From Muribaculum sp. (GTDB lineage: Bacteria; Bacillota; Clostridia; Lachnospirales; Lachnospiraceae): a DNA stretch of 52,455 bases. Under the pieces are notes generated by a model. The model ran no database searches, had not been told where the DNA came from, and saw only the letters and a list, made by a program, of their open reading frames with translations. Position numbers and translations under genes: made by a program. Shown piece by piece: positions 1 to 8,700 of this stretch. The number at the start of each line of letters is the position of its first letter. Positions within the stretch are counted from its first letter, which is position 1. The DNA is taken from assembly GCA_023663505.1 (NCBI GenBank), contig JAMPHH010000019.1, positions 1-52,455 of the forward strand, read 5' to 3'.

Positions 1-127
1 GTAACCACAAGGATTACCGGTCATATATTGAATGTTCAGGTGTAAAACTCAGGAGTACATAAATGGCATAAATTAAGAACATGAACAGATGTTCTATTTA
101 CAACCTCGCCAAAATATGGTATAAAGC

Positions 128-156
128 TTGATAGAGAATAGGTAGAGTGATATGGG
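128..156 (+). promoter_or_regulatory. possible murA promoter
   Basis: A TTGATA box (128-133) is separated by 17 bp from TATGGG (151-156), about 57 bp before the murA start. The -10 is poor, so this is only a candidate. I see no gene in bases 1-212; the stretch could also contain the 3' flank of an upstream gene outside the window. Confidence 0.3.
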
Positions 157-212
157 GAAATTCTATTTTCAGCGGTAAATGTGGCTGAAAACCTAAACAC
201 GAGGTAGAGTAA

Positions 213-1505
213 ATGGAACAATACGCGATTAAAGGCGGGAATCCATTAGTCGGTGAAGTTGAAATAGGGGGAGCCAAGAATGCGGCGCTTCCTATTCTTG
301 CTGCGTCCGTTATGACGGATGAGACAGTATATATAGAGAATGTACCCGATGTGCGAGACACCAGTGTCATGCTGTCCGCGTTAGAGGGCATCGGTGTGTT
401 GATGAAGCGGGAGGACAGGCATACGGTGACTATGAACGCCGCCAATATCAACACCACTGAATTAGTGGATGAACGGTTAAAGAAAATCAGAGCGTCCTAT
501 TATCTGATCGGCGCGCTCCTTGGAAAATATAAACAGGCGGAGGTGGTTCTGCCCGGCGGCTGTGATATCGGCAGCCGTGCCATAGACCAGCATATCAAGG
601 GCTTTAGAGCCTTGGGAGCGGAGGTCGTGGTGGAATACGGCATGATCAAGACGAAGGCGGAGCATCTTGTGGGCAGTCATATCTATATGGACGTGGTCAG
701 CGTGGGCGCTACAATCAATGTCATGATGGCGGCTACCATGGCGGAGGGCAAGACGATCATCGAGAATGCGGCGAAGGAGCCCCATGTGGTGGATCTTGCC
801 AACTTCTTGAACAGCATGGGGGCTAATATCAAGGGCGCGGGGACGGACGTGATCCGTATTAAAGGCGTGCCGAAGCTCCACGGCACGGAGTATGCGATCA
901 TTCCGGATCAGATAGAGGCGGGCACCTTTATGTTTGCCGCGGCGATCACCAAGGGGGACGTTATGGTGAAAAACGTCATTACCAAGCACTTGGAATCCAT
1001 CACGGCAAAGCTTCTGGAGATCGGGTGCGAGGTGGAGGAGGCGGATGATTGTGTCCGCGTGGTTGCCTCCAAGCCCCTGAGACACACACAGGTGAAGACC
1101 CTTCCCTATCCCGGCTTTCCCACGGACATGCAGCCACAGATCACTGTGGCACTGGCGATGTCTCAGGGGACAAGCATCGTGACGGAGAGTATTTTTGAGA
1201 ACCGCTTTAAATATGTGGACGAGCTCACCCGCATGGGGGCTAATATCAAGGTGGAGGGCAATGTGGCGATCATCAACGGCGTGGGAAAATATACCGGAGC
1301 GAGTATCTCCGCACCGGATCTTCGCGCGGGGGCGGCGTTGGTTCTCGCGGCCCTGTCCGCGGAGGGGTACAGCACGGTGGACGATATCCGCTATATCGAG
1401 CGGGGCTATGAGGATTTCCACTTAAAGCTGCAGTCCCTTGGCGCGCAGATCGAGCTGATTGAGACCGAGCGGGACTTCCAGAAATTCAAGCTCAAGACCG
1501 GCTAA
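213..1505 (+). CDS. murA: UDP-N-acetylglucosamine 1-carboxyvinyltransferase (MurA)
   Basis: The 430-residue product transfers enolpyruvate from PEP to UDP-GlcNAc, the first committed step of peptidoglycan synthesis in the cytoplasm. The N-terminus (KGGNPLVGEVEIGGAKNAAL) is the conserved EPSP-synthase-fold substrate-binding segment with the Lys-Asn pair. The mobile active-site loop reads LPGGCDIGSRAIDQH, with the catalytic Cys at residue 117; this is the fosfomycin-sensitive Cys type rather than the Asp variant. Length is within the normal range for the family (about 420-430). The ATG at 213 follows a GAGGTAG ribosome binding site. Gram-positives often carry two murA paralogues; which one this is cannot be told from the window. 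It lies upstream of metK, which has its own promoter. Confidence 0.96.
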   Translation: MEQYAIKGGNPLVGEVEIGGAKNAALPILAASVMTDETVYIENVPDVRDTSVMLSALEGIGVLMKREDRHTVTMNAANINTTELVDERLKKIRASYYLIGALLGKYKQAEVVLPGGCDIGSRAIDQHIKGFRALGAEVVVEYGMIKTKAEHLVGSHIYMDVVSVGATINVMMAATMAEGKTIIENAAKEPHVVDLANFLNSMGANIKGAGTDVIRIKGVPKLHGTEYAIIPDQIEAGTFMFAAAITKGDVMVKNVITKHLESITAKLLEIGCEVEEADDCVRVVASKPLRHTQVKTLPYPGFPTDMQPQITVALAMSQGTSIVTESIFENRFKYVDELTRMGANIKVEGNVAIINGVGKYTGASISAPDLRAGAALVLAALSAEGYSTVDDIRYIERGYEDFHLKLQSLGAQIELIETERDFQKFKLKTG

Positions 1506-1529
1506 TGTAAACCAAAGTGAAATTTTATA

Positions 1530-1558
1530 TTGACAAAGTACAATAACCGTTGTACAGT
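1530..1558 (+). promoter_or_regulatory. metK promoter
   Basis: A consensus TTGACA box (1530-1535), a 17-bp spacer and TACAGT (1553-1558) sit just upstream of the SAM riboswitch. Transcription would start near 1565, leaving about 35 nt before the aptamer. This separates metK from murA. Confidence 0.8.
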
Positions 1559-1598
1559 AGACGTATAAAAAATGTACGCAACAATTAAATGATCGCTT

Positions 1599-1713
1599 CT
1601 CTTATTCAGAGTTGGTGGAGGTACATAGGACCGATGAAGCCACGGCAACCCCGTTGAGGAAGGTGCCCGCCTGAGCGAGTACTCCTGTCGGATGACAGGT
1701 CGAGCAATAAGAG
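1599..1713 (+). ncRNA. SAM-I (S-box) riboswitch aptamer
   Basis: The stretch holds the S-box core signatures: a P1 stem CTCTTATT (1599-1606) with AATAAGAG (1706-1713), the AGAG...GGTGGAGG segment, ACCGATGAAGCC, and CGGCAACC. The aptamer binds S-adenosylmethionine. In this family SAM binding stabilises P1 and favours the downstream terminator, giving feedback control of the SAM synthetase encoded immediately after. Here P1's 3' strand CAATAAG (1705-1711) is complementary to CTTATTG (1761-1767) inside the terminator, which gives a clear antiterminator alternative. Confidence 0.95.
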
Positions 1714-1753
1714 GATTGGACAGAAGCTTTTATAAAGGTTATGCCAAGCATCC

Positions 1754-1783
1754 AAATCCGCTTATTGATAAGCGGATTTTTTT
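1754..1783 (+). terminator. riboswitch expression-platform terminator
   Basis: AAATCCGCTTA (1754-1764) pairs with TAAGCGGATTT (1769-1779) around a TTGA loop and runs into seven Ts. It is the OFF-state terminator of the SAM riboswitch. Its left arm overlaps the sequence that the aptamer P1 strand can sequester. Confidence 0.92.
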
Positions 1784-1817
1784 GGTGCGGGAAACTAAGG
1801 AGGGAAGATTAAAAGCT

Positions 1818-3011
1818 ATGGAAAAACGTTTATTTACTTCGGAATCAGTTACGGAGGGGCATCCGGACAAAATATGTGACGCCATTTCTGACGCAGTACT
1901 GGACGCCCTGATGGAGCAGGACCCCTTCAGCCGCGTGGCATGTGAGACCTGTACAAGCACGGGCTTCGTGCTGGTCATGGGCGAGGTGACCTCCAAGGCG
2001 AATATCGACATTCCGGCGATTGTGAGAAAGACGGTCACGGAGATTGGCTATGATTCCTCGGAGAAGGGCTTCGACGGCAATACCTGCGCGGTGATGGTAT
2101 CGTTGGACAAGCAGTCTGCCGATATCGCCATGGGCGTGGATAAGGCGCTGGAGGCAAAGCGTGGGGAAGCGGACATGAATGACGCCCAGTTGGATGCGAT
2201 CGGTGCGGGAGATCAGGGTATGATGTTCGGCTATGCGACAAACGAGACACCGGAGCTGATGCCCTATCCTATCTCGCTGGCGCATAAGCTGACCATGCAG
2301 CTCACGAAGGTGCGCAAGGACGGCACATTGCCCTACCTGAGGGCGGACGGTAAGAGTCAAGTGTCGGTGGAGTACGGCGAGGACGGCAAGCCTATTCGGT
2401 TAGAGGCGGTGGTGCTTTCCACCCAGCATGACGAGAAGGTGACTCAGGAGCAGATTCACGAGGACATTCAGAAATACGTGTTTGATCCGATTCTGCCGAA
2501 GGAGATGATCGACGCGGACACGAAATTCTTCATCAATCCCACGGGACGTTTTGTGATCGGCGGACCAAACGGCGACAGCGGTCTCACGGGACGCAAGATC
2601 ATTGTGGATACCTATGGCGGATATGCCCGTCACGGCGGCGGCGCGTTCTCCGGCAAGGACTGTACCAAGGTGGACAGGAGCGCGGCATACGCGGCGCGCT
2701 ATGTCGCCAAGAATATCGTGGCGGCGGGGCTTGCGGAGAAATGCGAGATTCAGCTCTCCTACGCCATCGGCGTGGCACACCCGACCTCCGTTATGGTTGA
2801 CACCTTCGGGACGGGTAAATTGAGCGATGACAAGCTTGTGGAGATTATCCGCGAGAACTTTGATTTAAGACCCGCCGGAATTATCAAGATGTTGGATTTG
2901 AGAAGACCTATTTACAGACAGACTGCAAGCTATGGTCATTTCGGGCGCACGGATATCGATCTGCCTTGGGAGAAGACAGACAAGGTGGATACGTTAAAGA
3001 AGTATTTATAA
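1818..3011 (+). CDS. metK: S-adenosylmethionine synthetase (MetK)
   Basis: Makes SAM from methionine and ATP in the cytoplasm. The 397-residue product begins MEKRLFTSESVTEGHPDKIC, the family's N-terminal ATP-binding signature. It also contains GAGDQG(M)MFGYA and GGGAFSGKD(C)TKVDRSAAY, the two PROSITE-type signatures of the enzyme. I chose the ATG at 1818 because it follows AAGGAGGGAAG and lies after the terminator. The frame stays open upstream to 1692, but that would translate the riboswitch and is not credible. Regulated by the SAM-I riboswitch directly upstream. It ends at a hairpin shared with the convergent lipase-like gene. Confidence 0.97.
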   Translation: MEKRLFTSESVTEGHPDKICDAISDAVLDALMEQDPFSRVACETCTSTGFVLVMGEVTSKANIDIPAIVRKTVTEIGYDSSEKGFDGNTCAVMVSLDKQSADIAMGVDKALEAKRGEADMNDAQLDAIGAGDQGMMFGYATNETPELMPYPISLAHKLTMQLTKVRKDGTLPYLRADGKSQVSVEYGEDGKPIRLEAVVLSTQHDEKVTQEQIHEDIQKYVFDPILPKEMIDADTKFFINPTGRFVIGGPNGDSGLTGRKIIVDTYGGYARHGGGAFSGKDCTKVDRSAAYAARYVAKNIVAAGLAEKCEIQLSYAIGVAHPTSVMVDTFGTGKLSDDKLVEIIRENFDLRPAGIIKMLDLRRPIYRQTASYGHFGRTDIDLPWEKTDKVDTLKKYL

Positions 3012-3050
3012 TAAGTAGGAAGCAACGGTTCAAAGGGTGCTTTCGTGAGC

Positions 3051-3101
3051 AAAGCGCAGGCGGGGATGCTTAGATCGGCATTCGCCGCCTGTGCTTTTTA
3101 A
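3051..3101 (+). terminator. terminator between metK and the convergent lipase gene
   Basis: AAAGCGCAGGCGG (3051-3063) pairs with CCGCCTGTGCTTT (3085-3097), with a further inner GATGC/GCATT pairing, followed by a T run. It terminates metK. The minus-strand gene ending at 3098 abuts it, and A-rich sequence on the left side makes it plausibly bidirectional. Confidence 0.8.
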
Positions 3102-4471
3102 AATCCTTTTTCTTTCAAATCCGCCAAGAGCTTCACATAGAATTCGCTGACATCAAAGCCCCTGATGTCCTTGTGAGTCAGGTCAATCATATCCGCATGG
3201 GAGATGCCCTCCCTGTCCGCCTTGACAAGCCCCAGATAATTGCCCCATGAGGCGGAGGCTACGCTGACCAGCCCGTCATTGTCGCCCTCGTAATGCTTGG
3301 AGAGCAGATATGTGAAGCCCAAGGGCAGGAATGTGCTGTGGAAACCGCGCATCTTAGACATGGTGCTCTGGTAATAGATTCCCGGGACATCCCTCACCTC
3401 CTCGTTGAAGCGGGCGCATGCCGCGGCGGTCAGGTCGGTCACTCCCGCCAAGAAATCAGGCTTGTCATCGCCCAAGGCATGAAACAGGGAGTTGTATCGC
3501 CTGCTCACAAAATTGATCAGCCATTTAGGAAGACTGCCCAACAGGGCGTCCGCAAACTGACAGCCGCGGTGCGGGGTGTTGATCGTGGTGAGGGACGCCA
3601 CATGCTCCGCCATGCCCAGCTTACTGATGACATAGCGTGCGTCCAGACCGCCCTTGGAGTGTGCTACGATATTGACCTTCTCCGCTCCGGTGAGCTCCAG
3701 TACCCGTTCCAGCTCCGCCTTTAATTCCTGTGCGCTGTCCGCCACTGCAAGGGAGGATTGCTGTTTGCCATAGTAGATGTTGGCGCCGTTTTGCTTTAAC
3801 GCCTTGGGAATGCGCCCCCAGTAATCCAGATATTGCCAATCCCGAAAAAAGATTCCGTGAACCATCAAAACGGGGTAACGGGTATGGCAGACGGCGTTTT
3901 GCACTCGGGCGGTGTCCAGAAGGTATTTATTCTTAGCGGTCAGAAGCTCTCTGCGAACGATGCTGCACCAGCCGTAAAATAAAAATACATTTATCGGGAA
4001 GACCCACCAGAAAAAAAGCATGACAAGCCTGCGCCCGATTCCGAGCTGCGAGGAGCAAAACGCCGTGCGCCAGAAGCCGTTCAGATAGTGAAGCAGCAGG
4101 ATACAATATCCCACAGCCAGATTGATCACAAACAGGCGGGAAAGCCCCATGCGTGGCCACAGGAACAGTAGGATAAAGACCAGCTCCGCGATCAGGGCAT
4201 ATATGGAGGTCAGGATAAGCTCGTAGCCGCCGGCAAGGAGCTGTAAACGGAGCTTCAAACCCTTCTCATAGCAGGGAAAAATCTCCAGCACTATAAAGAG
4301 CGCAAACAGAACGGCATATATAGATGATTTTAGGAGAATGCCTGCGGGACTAAACCCTTCTCCCGACTGGGCGAGCTGTGCAAAGAGGTCATTCACAAAC
4401 GTGATGACCAGAGTAATATTTATGATGATAAGCAGGAAAAGTGTCTTATAAAGTCTTCTGAATGTACGCAT
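3098..4471 (-). CDS. membrane-anchored lipase-like alpha/beta hydrolase
   Basis: The 457-residue protein starts with about four hydrophobic membrane segments (residues about 8-180). An alpha/beta-hydrolase domain follows: YPVLMVHGIFFRDW resembles the oxyanion-hole strand, VNIVAHSKGGLDARY holds a G-like nucleophile elbow (A-H-S-K-G) with the likely catalytic Ser, and NTPHRG follows, as in triacylglycerol-lipase/PGAP1-type esterases. Late histidines in ISHADMIDLTHKDIRGFD are candidates for the third triad member. Substrate is unknown; a lipid or acylated envelope component would fit the location. The ATG is preceded on the minus strand by AAGGATATAAT. It lies downstream of the SGNH-like gene, separated by a terminator hairpin, so it may have its own promoter. 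Confidence 0.8.
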   Translation of the reverse strand: MRTFRRLYKTLFLLIIINITLVITFVNDLFAQLAQSGEGFSPAGILLKSSIYAVLFALFIVLEIFPCYEKGLKLRLQLLAGGYELILTSIYALIAELVFILLFLWPRMGLSRLFVINLAVGYCILLLHYLNGFWRTAFCSSQLGIGRRLVMLFFWWVFPINVFLFYGWCSIVRRELLTAKNKYLLDTARVQNAVCHTRYPVLMVHGIFFRDWQYLDYWGRIPKALKQNGANIYYGKQQSSLAVADSAQELKAELERVLELTGAEKVNIVAHSKGGLDARYVISKLGMAEHVASLTTINTPHRGCQFADALLGSLPKWLINFVSRRYNSLFHALGDDKPDFLAGVTDLTAAACARFNEEVRDVPGIYYQSTMSKMRGFHSTFLPLGFTYLLSKHYEGDNDGLVSVASASWGNYLGLVKADREGISHADMIDLTHKDIRGFDVSEFYVKLLADLKEKGF

Positions 4472-4513
4472 ATTATATCCTTATATGTTATAAATCAGCT
4501 TTATGACTGTCTT

Positions 4514-4547
4514 AGGAATTGTTAAAAATTATTTTTTAACAATTCCT
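4514..4547 (-). terminator. terminator after the SGNH-like gene
   Basis: AGGAATTGTTAAAAA (4514-4528) pairs perfectly with TTTTTAACAATTCCT (4533-4547) around a 4-nt loop, giving T runs in either orientation. It lies between the stop of the SGNH-like gene (4567) and the start of the lipase-like gene (4471), both on the minus strand. Confidence 0.75.
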
Positions 4548-4566
4548 TGTGATGCAGCTGGTTGAA

Positions 4567-5535
4567 TTACTCGTCATAATAGTACAGCGCGTTCACGAAC
4601 CGGTTCGCCACCAGCTCGCGGCCGGCTTGGTTCAGGTGCAGATTGTCAATCAGATACTCGGAGGCATTGTCCTCATGGATGCTTCCGTACAGATTGTCAA
4701 TATAGGTAATGCTGCGGTCAAAGCATGAGTCTAATTGCTTGATGGCATAGGTGGAGAGGACATCCTGACCATAGGTATAGATATCGCTGCTGACGTATTT
4801 GCCCTCCTCGTCCACCGCGAAAGCATAGGTGGGCGACATGACAATGAACCGAAGGTGAGGATAATTAGACTGTAAAAGCTCGACGCCCGCCTCCAGATTG
4901 CCGGTAAACTGCTCAATATCCGTATTGTTGTCGTCATTATACATTTCATGTCCTGCCAGATAGTCGCTGGCGTCATACATGATCGCTATCACATCCACCT
5001 CGTTAAAGTCCAGATTATACAGGGTCTCGAAAACCTCAAGACCCTCGGGCGGAGCGGCGTCCCCCATGGCATTGTTCGCCACCTGATAACGACCAATGGT
5101 GGTGCTCTTGACTGCGACCTGTGTCAACCAATAAAAATTATAGACGTCCATGGGAAATGTACCGGCGTCAATCGTATAATTCAGCGCAGCAAGGTAGCTT
5201 CCGCTGACAGAGCAATTGTATACGGTCGCTCCGGTCTTTTGGGCGATCAGGTTGGCAAGATTACCCTCGGAATCTCTGTCATCCGCAAAGGGCGCATTGC
5301 CAAAGCAGACGATCGTGGTGGTGTCATCCTTGTCCGTGATGATATTGTGCTCTTTATCTAATGCGGGCAATATCAAATCCATATTGTCGGGTTTGCCCTC
5401 GAACTCTTCTGCCATGATCGCGTCCAAATCCACCACCCGCCCCCAATGGAGAAAGCGATACGCTACGCCCAAAATAGTGATAATAAAGACCAGCAGCAGT
5501 ATTGTGTGTATATTGATAAATCGCTTGATATGCAT
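4567..5535 (-). CDS. SGNH-hydrolase-fold protein, probably without the usual nucleophile
   Basis: The 322-residue protein has one N-terminal membrane segment (about residues 12-28, TILLLVFIITILGVAYRFL) and an extracytoplasmic domain of SGNH/GDSL shape. Block V is clear near the C-terminus (DNLHLNQAGRELVANRF, the DxxHL motif), and a block II-like Gly is in NCSVSGSYL. Block I, where GDS is expected, reads CFGNAPFADD, and block III, normally GxND, reads YDASDY. The nucleophilic Ser therefore seems absent. It may be a binding protein or use a different nucleophile. The start follows GAGAGGAATT on the minus strand. It is divergent from the wall-lysozyme gene across a 263-bp gap. Confidence 0.7.
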   Translation of the reverse strand: MHIKRFINIHTILLLVFIITILGVAYRFLHWGRVVDLDAIMAEEFEGKPDNMDLILPALDKEHNIITDKDDTTTIVCFGNAPFADDRDSEGNLANLIAQKTGATVYNCSVSGSYLAALNYTIDAGTFPMDVYNFYWLTQVAVKSTTIGRYQVANNAMGDAAPPEGLEVFETLYNLDFNEVDVIAIMYDASDYLAGHEMYNDDNNTDIEQFTGNLEAGVELLQSNYPHLRFIVMSPTYAFAVDEEGKYVSSDIYTYGQDVLSTYAIKQLDSCFDRSITYIDNLYGSIHEDNASEYLIDNLHLNQAGRELVANRFVNALYYYDE

Positions 5536-5798
5536 AATTCCTCTCGTTTCCGCCCAAATGAACCATGGGCTTTGTGTTAGGTTCTCTATTCTTTTCCCTA
5601 TTTTACTATTTTGAAAAATAAATGTCCATATTATTCCAAAAGGTTTAAGAAATTCGGGTAAAACTTAAGAAATATTAGGAATTTATGGGAATTCATCTTG
5701 AAAATTACAGTGAAAAATGATGTAATTGCTTGAAGTGAATAAATTGGAATGCTATAATATACTCGGATTATAGTTTGCACAAGAAAAGGATTGATTGA
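5536..5798. other. divergent intergenic region, AT-rich
   Basis: A 263-bp AT-rich gap between the minus-strand SGNH-like gene and the plus-strand GH25 gene. It holds the plus-strand promoter at 5730-5758. I could not assign a convincing minus-strand promoter and saw no structured RNA. Confidence 0.5.
5730..5758 (+). promoter_or_regulatory. promoter of the large GH25 gene
   Basis: TTGAAG (5730-5735), a 17-bp spacer and TATAAT (5753-5758). The start codon is 40 bp further on, with AAAAGGA at a normal distance from it. Confidence 0.75.
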
Positions 5799-8700
5799 AT
5801 GAAGAGGTTTTGGGAGCGTGTAGAAGACAATATAGATCAGTGGAGAGACGACGCTTTCTCCGATGATTGGGATGCAGAAGAAGCCGCGGAATACGAGGAT
5901 GGCGATGATGAGTATTATGATGAATTGTCAGAGTACGAGGACGGCGATGACGAGTATTATGAGGAATCGGCGGAGTATACAGATGACGGCGAGAGGTACT
6001 ATGAGGATTCCGCAGAGTACGAAGGTAATGGCACAGAATACGCGGACAGCGGTGAAGCGTATTATGAGGAATCGGCGGAGTATACAGATGACGGCGAGAG
6101 GTACTATGAGGATTCCGAGGAGTACGAAGGTAATGGCACAGGATACGCGGATAGCGGTGAAGCATATTACGAGGACACCACAGAATATGAAGGTAATGGC
6201 ACAGGATACGTGGACGGCGGTGCAGCATATTATGAGGAATCGGCGGAGTATGCAGACGGCGGGGAGTATTATGAGGAGTCCGCTGATTACAAAGAACAGC
6301 AGGCGTACAAGGAGTTTGTGACAGGCGTTGTGGCTGTGTATTATGAGGATGGCGACGAATACTATGAGGAGCAGGAGGACTCCTACGGAGATATAGAGTA
6401 TTTTGATGATGCAGAGTACGAGGATGCCGCCTATAATGACTATTATAATGAAGAACCTCGGGGACTTCTGGCGTGGTTTGCCAATATGTCGGGCATGGAT
6501 AAGGTGATGCTGGGAACAGGTGTATGTGTGCTGCTTTTGGCACTGATCACCGGCGCAGTCTTTGTGCATTCTAGGAGCACTGCGGGTCAGAGATCCCAGC
6601 TTGCCTCGGTTGGCACTCGTCTGGAAGGAATAGATATCATCGGGGACGAGGGGCTGCTTGCCGTGGCGAATGCGTCAGCGGCAAAGCGCGAGGCGGCGGA
6701 GCTTGTAGGTCAGGATCAGAACCAGAGCCAGAATTATAACGAGGCGGAATATAATAAAGAAGTAAATGTCGTGCTGAAGATGGTTTCCGTGCAGAAGGAT
6801 CTGAAGATCAAGTTTGTAAACCAGAGCAGCGACAAGCTGATCTCCAACGTGCCCTTTGCCGTGACGGTGACGACGGCGGACAACAAGACGGAGAGCTGGG
6901 GTGATGACGATATGGACGGCATCATCTACAAGAAGGGGCTGACGCCCGGCAGCTATCAGGTGACAGTGAATGCCCTAAGCGGTGACAAATATGACAAATA
7001 CCATCTTCCCGCCGGAGTGCAGAAGGCGGAGGTGAAGAAGGATATCGCGTATCAGAAGATAGACGTCTCGGACGAGGTGAAGACTGAGTCGGAGATCAAC
7101 GTGGCAACCGAGGAACAGAAAAAGCAGGAGCCGGAGGTGGAATCTTCCCTTACGGACACCGTGGAGTGGGTCGAGAGCACCGCGGTCACAAGCACCTACA
7201 TCGAGGTGGCAAAGGGCAGTATAACGGATCCCCTGACGCTGACCAAGAGCGGTACTTTCCTGCGCGCGGCAAAGGAATTGACGCTCAATCGAACCGCAGA
7301 GGATATGGTCGTGGGCGAGGGGGACTTGCGCCTGACGCCTGAGCATTCCTTTGAAGATGGAGATGTGCTGTCCGTCGAATGGAAAAGCAGCAATACTTCC
7401 GTGGCGGAGGTGGATTCGGACGGCGTTGTGACTGCCATAGCAGCGGGCAAAGCCACCATCACCTGTACGGTGAGAGTGACAGAGGGACAAAAGGAAGTGG
7501 AGTACACGGCGAAATGCGAGGTGAAGGTGACAGACCCGTCGGCGGCGTCGAGTGCAGAATCAAGCACAGGGTCGAGCTCTGAATCAGGCACGGGATCAAG
7601 CTCCGAAGCGGGGACACAGCCGAGCACGCAGCCCTCCACACAGCCAAGTACACAGCCAAGCACGGAACCGTCCACTACACAGCCATCCACGGGCGAGACG
7701 GCTTCCGAACCGGGGATTTCCGTGGATTACAAGTCGGTGACGCTTAAGGAGAAGGGAACGGAGACCGTGCAGGTCACGGTAAAGGGCTTTGATAGCAGCA
7801 GGGAATTAGAGTATAATGTGGAGAGTGACGATAACAGTGTGGCGACTGCGGTGATCAGCAAGCAGGGCAAGATCACCATCACCGGAAAAGGCGTCGGAAG
7901 CGCCACCCTGACCGCGTGGGCGAACTATAAGAGCAATCCCTTGCGGGAGGTGCCTGCCGCCTCGATCGAGGTGAAGGTGACAGAGGCGGGGGATATCAGC
8001 CTGAGCAAGACGGCAGTGACGGTGTATGCAGGCTCTGACGTGACTATCAAGGTGAATTTGGGGGATGGGTTCGACGGGGATATAGACGCCGAGTCCTCTG
8101 ATACAGCGGTTGCGAAGGTAAAGGTGGATGGCACATCCGTCATCATCACCGGGGTGAAGTCCGGGACAGCGAAGATCACGGTGTCTGCGGAGGACGGCGG
8201 CAGCACTCTTTCGGAAACATGTGCCGTGACCGTGAAGCTGCATCCCAAGGATGACACGGAGACTAAGCTTAAGGATAACAATGGGAATCAGCTCTATGTG
8301 CATGAGAATGATTCTTACAGAGAGGCGGTATACGCCGATTATTACAGGGACGGGGTGAATTACTTCAAGCGGGGCGAGACGAAGTACACGGGCTGGCAGA
8401 CCATAGACGGAAGGGTGTATTTTTTTGACAAGACAGGTAAAAAGGTGACAGGTGAGCAGGTCATCCAAGGGGCAAAGTACAATTTTGGCAGCGACGGAGC
8501 TCTGATCACCGGTTCAGGAACCATGGGAATCGACGTGTCCAAGCATAACGGCACGATTGACTGGGCGGCGGTGAAGAACTCGGGCGTCTCTTATGTGATC
8601 ATCCGCTGCGGATATCGCGGCTATACGCAGGGGTCTCTTATCATTGACCCGAGGTTTGAACAGAATATCAAGGGCGCTACATCGGCGGGACTAAAGGTGG

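Noticed and set aside
1..212. A gene at the left edge
   Set aside because: No frame shows a plausible start, ribosome binding site or family motif; the small reverse-strand frames there look random.
477..1421. Long reverse-strand reading frame opposite murA
   Set aside because: It lies fully inside murA, has no ribosome binding site and reads as a His/Arg/Asp-rich shadow of a GC-biased gene. The same applies to frames opposite the genes at 13047 (13077-14462), 18933 (19179-20243), 40064 (40565-41689) and 49617 (49620-50459).
1692..1817. Upstream extension of metK to an earlier start
   Set aside because: It would translate the 3' side of the SAM riboswitch and its terminator. The ATG at 1818 has a proper ribosome binding site and gives the standard family length.
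5961..6300. CRISPR-like array
   Set aside because: The repeats are in-frame coding repeats of an acidic Tyr-rich protein with no unique spacers; no cas gene is present in the window.
5752..6543. Reverse-strand Pro/His/Arg-rich frame
   Set aside because: It is the complement of the Tyr/Glu repeat region and has no independent signals.
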